Source: JAHDFB01 sp965658745 (lineage in GTDB: Bacteria > Bacteroidota > Bacteroidia > Chitinophagales > Saprospiraceae). Taken from it: 64,000 nucleotides of DNA. The stretch covers positions 248,001 to 312,000 of the forward strand of contig CBFHTK010000001.1 in assembly GCA_965658745.1 (NCBI GenBank), given 5' to 3'. A program made the position numbers and the translations under genes. Of the stretch, positions 7,882 through 15,217 are shown one piece after another. Below the pieces are notes generated by a model that worked only from the letters and a program-made list of their open reading frames with translations, ran no database searches and had not been told where the DNA came from. The stretch's first letter is position 1. Every line of letters begins with the position of its first letter.

Positions 7882-9627
7882 TTAAATAGTTTTTGGTTTT
7901 GGGATTGCGTTGAAAAGCGTTTTTGTGTAGTCATTTTGGGGTTCTCTATAGATATCTTCTGACCAGCCATATTCAACAATCTTTCCTGCTTTCATCACTA
8001 GTAATCTGTCACTGACAAATTTGACAATTGATAAATCGTGTGAAACAAAAAGCAAGCTTAAGTCAAATTGTTCTCTGAGGTCCATGAGTAAGTTCAATAC
8101 TTGGGCTTGTACCGATACATCAAGTGCACTAACTATTTCATCGCAAACAATAAACTCAGGATTCATGCTCAGTGCGCGGGCAATACATATCCGTTGTCTC
8201 TGACCTCCTGAAAACTGGTGTGGATATCTGGAATAGTGCTCGGGAAGAAGTCCGACCAATTCTAGCAACTCCTCAACTCTTCCCCTACGCTGTTTTTGAG
8301 TTGGTAGGATGCGATGAACTGTCATAGGTTCTTGAATAGCATATCCAATAGTATGCCTTGGATTCAAGCTGGAGTAAGGATCTTGAAATATATACTGAAT
8401 TTCTTTGCGTTTTCTGTTCAATGTTTTTCGATTCCAATCAGTTACGGACTCTCCTTTGAAAAAAACATCTCCAGCATCAGGCTCAATCAAACGAAGAAGT
8501 GCCTTTGAAAGCGTCGACTTACCGCATCCACTCTCCCCCACTAGCCCAACAGTTTCACCTTTCTTGACGACAAAACTAACGTTATCCACTGCTTTCAAGT
8601 AGGCTGTGGGTTTTCCCCAAAAGCTCGACTTGACAGGATAAGATTTAACGAGATCTCTTACCTGAAGAACATCCTCAGCTACCTCTAGCATTTTCCTGCG
8701 TAACTGCATGGATGTTGCGGAAATCTGATGCTTCTGAATAAAACGTTCTGTAAAATCATTGAAATCACCATCATCTCCTATTGAAGTTTCAAATGAACGT
8801 GGTTTTGGCAGTCTATCTAGCTTTACTCCGAGAGGCGGTTTACTAGCAATGAGTCGCATTGTATATGAATTCTTAGGAGCTTTAAATATCTGTTCTATAT
8901 TGCCTTGTTCTACAATTCTGCCATCTTTCATCACGATAACTCTATCCGAAATCTGTGAAATAACATCAAGATCATGAGAAATAAACAATATTGAAATGCC
9001 TAAATCCCTATTTAATTGCTTCAGCAAGTCAAGGATCTCTTTTTGAACAGTAACATCCAAAGCAGTTGTGCACTCATCAGCAATTAGTAGCAAAGGATTA
9101 CAGGAAATAGCCATTGCAATCATAACTCTCTGCAATTGACCTCCACTCAATTCGTGAGGATAAGCTCTGTACGCTCGCTCAGGATCAGGCAATTGAACTT
9201 GTCTAAAGAGAGATAATGTATGTTCTTTAATCTCTAATTTTGACTTGGATGCGTGAATCTCCATCATTTCGTCAACTTGCTTACCACATCTCATTAGTGG
9301 ATTGAGCGAACTCATCGGTTCTTGAAAAACCATAGCAATTTGCTTCCCTCTGATAGATCGCATCTCCTTTTCGGGAAGTTCTTGAAGTCTTAACCTGCTT
9401 TCGCCAAAGGTAATTGATCCAGATTCGATTGACAGCTTTTCGTCAAGAAGCTTCAGAATTGAAAGTGAGGTCAACGATTTTCCGGAGCCACTTTCCCCTA
9501 CGACACCCACAATCTCTGATTTATGCACATCGAAACTAACTCCATGTATTAGCGGAGTACTAGTTTCTCTAGACTGTTCAACAACAATCCTAAGATTTTT
9601 TACCTGAAGTAAAGGTTCGTGCTTCAA
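7882..9627 (-). CDS. Fused dual ABC ATPase, oligopeptide/dipeptide type (YejF-like)
   Basis: A 581-residue protein with two complete ABC ATPase modules in tandem. The first Walker A, GESGSGKS, is at residues 44-51 and the second, GESGCGKS, near 365. Both have signatures (LSGGQLQRV, FSGGQRQRI) and Walker B motifs. This is the DppD-DppF or YejF arrangement that energises peptide or nickel uptake. No permease or binding-protein gene lies beside it, so partners must be encoded elsewhere. The only plausible start is TTG at 9627 (MKHEPLLQVKN). It faces away from the ABC-2 ATPase gene, with a 100-bp divergent gap. Confidence 0.9.
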   Translation of the reverse strand: MKHEPLLQVKNLRIVVEQSRETSTPLIHGVSFDVHKSEIVGVVGESGSGKSLTSLSILKLLDEKLSIESGSITFGESRLRLQELPEKEMRSIRGKQIAMVFQEPMSSLNPLMRCGKQVDEMMEIHASKSKLEIKEHTLSLFRQVQLPDPERAYRAYPHELSGGQLQRVMIAMAISCNPLLLIADECTTALDVTVQKEILDLLKQLNRDLGISILFISHDLDVISQISDRVIVMKDGRIVEQGNIEQIFKAPKNSYTMRLIASKPPLGVKLDRLPKPRSFETSIGDDGDFNDFTERFIQKHQISATSMQLRRKMLEVAEDVLQVRDLVKSYPVKSSFWGKPTAYLKAVDNVSFVVKKGETVGLVGESGCGKSTLSKALLRLIEPDAGDVFFKGESVTDWNRKTLNRKRKEIQYIFQDPYSSLNPRHTIGYAIQEPMTVHRILPTQKQRRGRVEELLELVGLLPEHYSRYPHQFSGGQRQRICIARALSMNPEFIVCDEIVSALDVSVQAQVLNLLMDLREQFDLSLLFVSHDLSIVKFVSDRLLVMKAGKIVEYGWSEDIYREPQNDYTKTLFNAIPKPKTI

Positions 9628-9727
9628 TTTTTGCTATCTATCGATGAATTACAAGAATAAGAAGAAAATTAGAATCGAGATATGTTTGAATGTATATCTT
9701 TATAGCCAATCATTGAAATGGAAATAT

Positions 9728-10618
9728 ATGCCAGTATTAGAAATAAATAATCTCACCAAAAGATACGGAAAGATCACAGCTTTGAATAAACTAAGCATCA
9801 CGATCGAAGCTGGTCATGTATATGGAATACTGGGCCCGAATGGAAGTGGTAAAACAACAACACTGGGAATTATTTTAGGAGTATTAGCACAAGACGATGG
9901 TTCTTTTAGCTGGTTTGGAGATAAATACGGTACAAACCCAAGAAAGGAAATTGGAGCAATTCTTGAAACTCCAAACTTCTATCCTTACTTGAATGCCGCA
10001 GAAAATCTTGACATCGTTCGAGTAATTAAGGGTTTACCACCTCAAAATTACGATGAGATCTTGAAAACCGTAAATTTATATGATCGACGAAAGTCGAAGT
10101 TCCGAACTTACTCCCTGGGAATGAAACAGCGATTGGCTATAGGTGCAACTCTTATTGGCTCTCCTCAAGTAGTCATTTTCGATGAGCCTACCAACGGACT
10201 AGACCCCGAGGGAATTTCTGAGGTAAGAACCATTCTTCAAAATGTGGCATCATCTGGAAAAACCGTGTTGATGGCATCACATATTTTGGATGAAGTCGAA
10301 AAAGTATGCTCACATGTTGCTATCATAAAGAATGGTAATCTTCTTGCAACTGGGACAGTTGGATCAATTTTATCAACAGACATGACAGTAGAAGTAATGT
10401 CCACGAATGCTGAAAAACTCAAGACTGTACTTCAAGAAAGTAGTTTTGTAAAGAAGATATACGACCATAAGGACTTCCTAGAATGTGCCGTCGACCAAAG
10501 TCTCGACACTGCAACACTTAGTCAACATCTCTATGATAAAGGAGTGATCTTAACGCACTTAGTTTCTAGAAAGAAAAGACTCGAAGAAGAATTCTTGGAG
10601 ATAACACAAACAAAGTAG
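9728..10618 (+). CDS. ABC-2 type transporter ATP-binding protein
   Basis: A 296-residue ATPase starting MPVLEINNLTKRYGK. Walker A is GPNGSGKT, the signature YSLGMKQRLAIG, and Walker B VVIFDEPTNGLDPEG. The open frame extends upstream to 9644, but the first 28 residues are unlike the family and the ATG at 9728 sits exactly at the conserved start. The C-terminal 80 residues resemble the extra domain of CcmA/NatA/BcrA-type exporters. It is followed 40 nt later by an ABC-2 permease gene, so the pair forms an exporter or a membrane-maintenance transporter. Substrate unknown. Confidence 0.9.
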   Translation: MPVLEINNLTKRYGKITALNKLSITIEAGHVYGILGPNGSGKTTTLGIILGVLAQDDGSFSWFGDKYGTNPRKEIGAILETPNFYPYLNAAENLDIVRVIKGLPPQNYDEILKTVNLYDRRKSKFRTYSLGMKQRLAIGATLIGSPQVVIFDEPTNGLDPEGISEVRTILQNVASSGKTVLMASHILDEVEKVCSHVAIIKNGNLLATGTVGSILSTDMTVEVMSTNAEKLKTVLQESSFVKKIYDHKDFLECAVDQSLDTATLSQHLYDKGVILTHLVSRKKRLEEEFLEITQTK

Positions 10619-10658
10619 ATTAACTACATAATATATACGCTCCGCAACAGATAAAAGT

Positions 10659-11471
10659 ATGATAAAATTAATACGTCTTGAATGGATGAAGTTCCGCAAA
10701 AACTCAGTAGTGCAAATGCTGTTGTGGATCTTCATAATATTTTTCCCTACTCTAATTTTTGTTGGTAAAGAGGAGAGTCTGACTGCAAATAACCCCTTGT
10801 TAAAACCAGGAGTGTTTTTCAATTTCCCAACCGTGTGGGATTGGTTAGGCTACGATGGAAACTGGATGGTTTTCTTTGCCCTTGGCTTTCTTGTTGTATA
10901 TACTATCAGTATTGAGATCAGCTACAAAACAATGAGGCAGAATATCATCACAGGTCTAACTAGGACTGAATTCTTTCTTTCGAAGCTATATATAGTATTG
11001 ATCTTTGTATTGATTGCAACTGTTCTATATGCAATTACGGGATTTACTATTGGTTGGTTTCATAGTACTGATCCTAGTTTTGCAGAAGCTATGGATAATG
11101 ACTGGGCTATTCCAAGGTTTGCCTTAATGAGTTTAACTTATTTGCTTTTCGCTATGTTTATCGGGTTTGCAATCAGAAACTCTGGACTAGCTGTACTTAC
11201 ATACCTTTCTTATGGAATCCTTCTAGAACCGATGATAAGATGGCTAGGTCATGCGCAAATAGTCGAAGAGGGAATTAGCAAGAACCTATATCCTATGAAT
11301 GCAGCAGAAGACCTAATGCCTATGCCTTTCTATCAAATAACTCAAAACATGCCAAATTCAGATGGCGCACTACTCTTATTAAGTTACAAAGAAGCTGCAA
11401 TTACATCCGGTGTGTATTGTCTAATATTTCTAGGATTAACCTATTACATATTCCTAAAAAGAGATATGTAA
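10659..11471 (+). CDS. ABC-2 type transporter permease
   Basis: A 270-residue integral membrane protein with six hydrophobic helices. The first cytoplasmic helix MIKLIRLEWMKFRKNS is typical of ABC-2 permeases, as is the SYKTMRQNIITGLTRTEFFLSKL motif after the second helix. It pairs with the ATPase ending 40 nt upstream. The middle of the protein has an extended periplasmic segment around residues 175-230. Members of this family export antibiotics, lipids or sodium, or take part in gliding (GldF-like). There is no GldG partner here, so I do not assign a gliding role. Confidence 0.85.
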   Translation: MIKLIRLEWMKFRKNSVVQMLLWIFIIFFPTLIFVGKEESLTANNPLLKPGVFFNFPTVWDWLGYDGNWMVFFALGFLVVYTISIEISYKTMRQNIITGLTRTEFFLSKLYIVLIFVLIATVLYAITGFTIGWFHSTDPSFAEAMDNDWAIPRFALMSLTYLLFAMFIGFAIRNSGLAVLTYLSYGILLEPMIRWLGHAQIVEEGISKNLYPMNAAEDLMPMPFYQITQNMPNSDGALLLLSYKEAAITSGVYCLIFLGLTYYIFLKRDM

Positions 11472-11529
11472 TCTTTTCTTGATCACATATATTTGTTTGT
11501 TGAAAGTGTGCAATTTGATAAGTAATCAT

Positions 11530-11537
11530 TACTTTTG
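11530..11537 (+). promoter_or_regulatory. Candidate -7 element of the TPR gene
   Basis: TACTTTTG matches the Bacteroidota TAnnTTTG -7 consensus and would start transcription about 65 nt before the ATG at 11611. No good TTG lies 17-20 nt upstream, so support is partial. Confidence 0.35.
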
Positions 11538-11610
11538 CGCTTGATTTTTCATATGCATACACTGCAGTCTGATTAATTGATTCTAAAATAATAAGACAAG
11601 TTTAAAACTA

Positions 11611-12288
11611 ATGGCAAAAAGAAAGGTAGACCCGAAGAATGACGAAACGATTCTTGACATCGTTGAAGCAAGAGATAACATTCAGGATTATATCAACGAC
11701 AACAAGGGATTAATCATCGGACTAATTGCAGCTCTGCTTCTTTTGGTTGCAGGATATTTCGTTTGGAAATATGCAATTGTGGCTCCAAGAGAGACCGCAG
11801 CTATCGAGCAGATTTCAAAGGCACAAGAGCAATTCGCTAAAGATTCTTTTGCACTAGCTTTGACAAACCCTGGAGCTGGCTTTGAAGGCTTCGTTGATAT
11901 TGCTGAAAACTACGGAGGTACAGCAACTGCTAACACTGCCAAATATTATGCTGGTGTTTCTTACCTTAATCTAGGACGCTACGAAGATGCATTAGAGTAC
12001 TTGTCAAGTGTCAAAGCAAAAGGAGACATTCTTCCAGTAATGAAACATGGAAATCTGGGTGATGTACATTCAGAACTCGGAGCAATGGACAAAGCGCAGT
12101 CGTCTTACAAAAAAGCGATTAACTCTTCCGAAAATGCATATTTGAAGCCCTATTACATGAATAAATTAGCTCTGTTACATATGAAAGAAGGTAGGACTAC
12201 TGATGCTCAGAAACTCTTTGCTGAAATAAAGGCTGATTATCCTGAGTCTTCTGTTGCTCAAGAAGTAGATAAGTTTTTGATCAAATAA
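11611..12288 (+). CDS. Tetratricopeptide-repeat inner-membrane protein (YfgM-like)
   Basis: A 225-residue protein. A charged cytoplasmic N-terminus of about 35 residues is followed by one membrane helix (GLIIGLIAALLLLVAGYFVW) and a periplasmic helical repeat region. Several TPR signatures are visible, for example AKYYAGVSYLNLGRYEDALEYL and YYMNKLALLHMKEGRTTDAQ. The topology resembles YfgM, an ancillary protein of the SecYEG translocon, but homology is only at architecture level. It precedes ribH by 116 nt on the same strand. No enzymatic motif is visible; a scaffolding role in the periplasm is inference. Confidence 0.75.
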   Translation: MAKRKVDPKNDETILDIVEARDNIQDYINDNKGLIIGLIAALLLLVAGYFVWKYAIVAPRETAAIEQISKAQEQFAKDSFALALTNPGAGFEGFVDIAENYGGTATANTAKYYAGVSYLNLGRYEDALEYLSSVKAKGDILPVMKHGNLGDVHSELGAMDKAQSSYKKAINSSENAYLKPYYMNKLALLHMKEGRTTDAQKLFAEIKADYPESSVAQEVDKFLIK

Positions 12289-12404
12289 GATTCACAGACA
12301 CTAAGTGCAAAACTTAGTCAATAGATAAACGTTTAAGAGAGGCTAGTGAGTTATTCACTAACCTCTTTTTCATTTCATTGACTTCAAAAAAAAGTAAAAA
12401 TAAA

Positions 12405-12920
12405 ATGGCGAGTTCAATACAAAATCTTTCTTCTGTCGTATCGCAGGGTGTACCATCAGCTAAAGGCATGAAGATGGCAATCATAAGAGCGGAATGGAAT
12501 ACAAAAATAACTTCTGCCTTAGCAGATGGTTGTAAATCGTTTCTTCTAGAAAATGGCTTAGTTGAATCAGATCTTGACTTGGTTGATGTACCTGGATCTT
12601 TTGAGTTACCCATGGGTGCCAAAATAGTATTGGGACAAGACAAGTACGACGCGGTAATCTGTATCGGGTGTGTAATTCGCGGTGAAACCAAACACGACGA
12701 GTACATTTCAAATGCAGTAGCTACATCAATATCGCAGCTTAGTATTTTATCAAGTACACCAGTTATATTTGGAGTACTTACACCTAATAATATGGAGCAA
12801 GCGGAAGATCGATCGGGAGGAAAGCATGGAAACAAAGGAGTTGAAGCTGCAGCAACAGCAATTAAGATGGCTGCTTTGAAGAAAAGCAAAAAACAACAAC
12901 AAAAGTCAATTGGGTTTTAA
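12405..12920 (+). CDS. ribH: 6,7-dimethyl-8-ribityllumazine synthase
   Basis: A 171-residue protein catalysing the penultimate step of riboflavin synthesis, condensing 5-amino-6-ribitylaminouracil with dihydroxybutanone phosphate. Visible family motifs are EWNTKIT near the start, DVPGSFELP (substrate loop), IGCVIRGETKHDEYI with the catalytic histidine, and FGVLTPNNMEQAEDR. ATG at 12405 (MASSIQNLSS) is preferred over an in-frame TTG at 12378. The lysine-rich C-terminal tail is slightly longer than usual. It is followed by a strong bidirectional terminator. Other rib genes are not in the window. Confidence 0.95.
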   Translation: MASSIQNLSSVVSQGVPSAKGMKMAIIRAEWNTKITSALADGCKSFLLENGLVESDLDLVDVPGSFELPMGAKIVLGQDKYDAVICIGCVIRGETKHDEYISNAVATSISQLSILSSTPVIFGVLTPNNMEQAEDRSGGKHGNKGVEAAATAIKMAALKKSKKQQQKSIGF

Positions 12921-12940
12921 TAATCTAATTTGGCAATAAA

Positions 12941-12976
12941 AAAAGGGGAAGCACTTTAAAAAGTGTATCCCCTTTT
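12941..12976. terminator. Bidirectional intrinsic terminator between ribH and the 463-aa gene
   Basis: A 16-bp stem with one mismatch and one G-U pair: AAAAGGGGAAGCACTT (12941-12956), loop TAAA, AAGTGTATCCCCTTTT (12961-12976). T tracts lie on both sides. It lies between two convergent genes, so it can serve both. Confidence 0.8.
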
Positions 12977-12998
12977 TCGTCTTTGCTTTGAGAAAAAG

Positions 12999-14390
12999 CT
13001 ACTTACTAGCTGGTTTCTTACGCCTAGTTTTAAAGAGTTCAACTATTTGCTTTTCTTTCATAAAGCCCAAATCTAAAAAAGTAGTTTTAACAAACTTCTT
13101 TATATCCTGATAGTCTCTACCACGCTTGTCCGTGAATGTTTTTATCAATTTCTTGATATACTGAAGCGAATAAGTTTTAATGCCGAGATTGAATTTCTGG
13201 TTACTGAAAATTCCGATGTAAACTATCATTGTTTTCATGATCTCCATGTATTCAGTATACTCCTTAGGATCAAGTTTTAGTAGGAAGTTGGCAAAGTAGG
13301 AGAAAATAACTTTTCTAAGACATTCGTTTTCATCAGACAATCCTTGATGCTGATAATAGAAGGTCCTAACAGCTTCGATAGCATCTTCGTGAACGTATCC
13401 TTTACTATGTACCACATGAACTGTTTCGTAGTACTTAGTCAAATCACCTTTTCCACCTAACTTGTCGACGATCGCTGCGACTCTGGCATCTGCTTCAGCA
13501 ACATGTATCTCTGGTATATCATACAATTCATCTAGAACTTCAAAATATGTCGCTTCAAACTTAGTGTAATTCTCTCTGAGAGATTCAAGGGAATCTGTCA
13601 ATACTTGTAAGTCTCCTCCTTGAAGGTCAAAAGTCATCGCAATTATCATTAGTAATTCAAGATAATTCCGTTCCGACCTTAGTTCCTTGTTGTTTAAGAA
13701 TTCCTTGATATGTGCAATAAGGTTGTCATTATTGAAATCCTCATTTGAACGATACAATAAGAAAGATCTTAATCTAGGAGCTAATATTTTTAGCTCTATT
13801 GCGCTTTTTGGAAACTCAGCTGTCAAGAAATTCAAAGATTGATATTGTCTTTGATACTTCAAATAGCTTGTCTTTCTATTTTCAAGAACTCTATACTTTT
13901 CATTTTTTTTAGACTCTAGAAAATACCTGACTGATTTAAGAGGAATTTCATCGATAAAGTTGGTAACCCATATGTCACTACTTAATGCAAACCCAATCTG
14001 TAGCGTCTGACCTATTCTTTGCTTTATCACCTCAAAGTTTGAAGATTCACAAATACCGCGAAGAACATCTTTAAAGTGATTTTGTGGTCGAATATACTTG
14101 TAATGCTCATTGAGCTCACCTCTCAACACACAGTAACCCAAAATTCTAGGTAAATACATACCTTCGTATTGCGGCTCTAGTAGTGCTTTCTCAAAAGCGA
14201 CCAACTGGAGTGGGTGGTTTCGAGCGACCTCTTCATGAATTTCTCCTATCTGCGGCTCAAATTCTTGAACAATCAATTTAAAATCCTCTTCTTCTTCCGT
14301 ATCGAGGTATGTTTGCAAGGCCTCTGAGCCTTGAATAAGATCGGCAACTTCTTTCAGTCTTGCCAGATACTTTTTATCTAAAACTTCCAT
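12999..14390 (-). CDS. Unrecognised 463-residue helical protein
   Basis: I do not recognise this family. The protein begins MEVLDKKYLARLKEV at a good ATG, has no signal peptide or membrane segment, and ends in a basic tail, FKTRRKKPASK. It looks almost entirely alpha-helical with alternating leucine/phenylalanine and charged residues, suggesting a HEAT- or TPR-like solenoid; a central stretch (residues 290-330) has DELYDIPEIHVAEADARVAA. Its codon use resembles its neighbours. It lies between ribH (convergent) and rpsP (same strand, with a hairpin in the 200-bp gap), so it is probably transcribed alone. Cytoplasmic location is inferred from the lack of export signals. Confidence 0.6.
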   Translation of the reverse strand: MEVLDKKYLARLKEVADLIQGSEALQTYLDTEEEEDFKLIVQEFEPQIGEIHEEVARNHPLQLVAFEKALLEPQYEGMYLPRILGYCVLRGELNEHYKYIRPQNHFKDVLRGICESSNFEVIKQRIGQTLQIGFALSSDIWVTNFIDEIPLKSVRYFLESKKNEKYRVLENRKTSYLKYQRQYQSLNFLTAEFPKSAIELKILAPRLRSFLLYRSNEDFNNDNLIAHIKEFLNNKELRSERNYLELLMIIAMTFDLQGGDLQVLTDSLESLRENYTKFEATYFEVLDELYDIPEIHVAEADARVAAIVDKLGGKGDLTKYYETVHVVHSKGYVHEDAIEAVRTFYYQHQGLSDENECLRKVIFSYFANFLLKLDPKEYTEYMEIMKTMIVYIGIFSNQKFNLGIKTYSLQYIKKLIKTFTDKRGRDYQDIKKFVKTTFLDLGFMKEKQIVELFKTRRKKPASK

Positions 14391-14460
14391 GTATCTCGTT
14401 GTATTTGATTAGTATTTTTCATTAGAATTTCATGTAACAAAATCGAACGATTAAAAAGAA

Positions 14461-14492
14461 AACCTGATAAAACAATTAAGCTTTATCAGGTT
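14461..14492 (-). terminator. Intrinsic terminator downstream of rpsP
   Basis: A perfect 11-bp stem AACCTGATAAA (14461-14471) and TTTATCAGGTT (14482-14492) with a 10-nt loop. On the minus strand it is followed by a T-rich run (TTTTCTTTTTA), about 100 nt after the rpsP stop. Confidence 0.72.
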
Positions 14493-14592
14493 CACAAATT
14501 TCGTCTTGCCCAAATATAATAAATAAATATTACAATCGAGTTGTTACATATGTAGAAAATCTAAATATATAGTGTCGCTTAGTTTGCTGTTT

Positions 14593-15108
14593 TTATTCTT
14601 CTTCGCTAGTTGCAGCAGGTGCAGCTTCTTCAATTGCTCCTTCTGCTTTAAACGCGTCTTGTGCCTCTTGTTCAGCTTCTACCGCGACTGGAGCAGCTTT
14701 TGCAGTACCATCCACAATTTTTCTAAATGCTTCTTGCTCTGCTTCAGTTTTAGCGATTCTCTCAGCAACTTTTGAATCCTTTTCAGCTACTTTATCTTTA
14801 TAAAGTTGGTCAGCTTGTTCCATTGTTAGTGCTCCTTTCTTTACACCTCTTAGTAGATGTAATCGATACATAACACCACGGAATCTCAAGATTGCTCTTG
14901 CTGTATCAGTTGGTTGAGCACCTTTTTCAATCCAATCAATAGCTCTGTCGCTATCTAATTGAATAGTTGCAGGAACAGTCATCGGATTATATGATCCGAT
15001 TTTTTCAATGAATTTACCATCACGCGGAGCTCTTGCGTCTGCCACTACGATGTGATAAAATGGAGCTTTTTTTCTCCCTCTTCTAGCTAGTCTTATTTTT
15101 ACTGCCAT
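14593..15108 (-). CDS. rpsP: 30S ribosomal protein S16 with acidic C-terminal extension
   Basis: A 171-residue protein. Residues 1-85 are classical S16 (MAVKIRLARRGRKKAPFYHI, then GSYNPM and IDWIEKGAQPTDTARAIL), a component of the small ribosomal subunit needed for 30S assembly. The remaining 85 residues are a Lys/Glu-rich helix followed by an Ala/Glu-rich tail ending EEAAPAATSEEE. S16 in most bacteria is 80-90 residues; extended tails are common in Bacteroidota. A well-formed promoter lies about 70 nt upstream. rimM and trmD are not adjacent, unlike the rpsP-rimM-trmD-rplS operon of proteobacteria; rplS is about 6.3 kb away. Confidence 0.96.
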   Translation of the reverse strand: MAVKIRLARRGRKKAPFYHIVVADARAPRDGKFIEKIGSYNPMTVPATIQLDSDRAIDWIEKGAQPTDTARAILRFRGVMYRLHLLRGVKKGALTMEQADQLYKDKVAEKDSKVAERIAKTEAEQEAFRKIVDGTAKAAPVAVEAEQEAQDAFKAEGAIEEAAPAATSEEE

Positions 15109-15179
15109 AAAATGTAAAATTTATTTGGTTAAACCATACCTGACTAATTCGTAAATCGAACACCAGGATTTTGACGGCA

Positions 15180-15208
15180 CAAAGATACACCTTTTAATTA
15201 TATCTCAA
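15180..15208 (-). promoter_or_regulatory. Bacteroidota-type promoter of rpsP
   Basis: On the minus strand, TTG (15208-15206), an 18-nt spacer and TATCTTTG (15187-15180) match the phylum's -33 TTG and -7 TAnnTTTG elements. The leader to the ATG at 15108 would be about 65 nt. Confidence 0.7.
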
Positions 15209-15217
15209 TGCATAATA

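Noticed and set aside
9644..9727. Upstream extension of the ABC-2 ATPase
   Set aside because: The extra 28 residues are basic and unlike the family; ATG at 9728 is exactly at the conserved N-terminus.
12314..12889. Minus-strand open frame of 191 codons
   Set aside because: It is the antisense shadow of ribH, whose family motifs are unmistakable.
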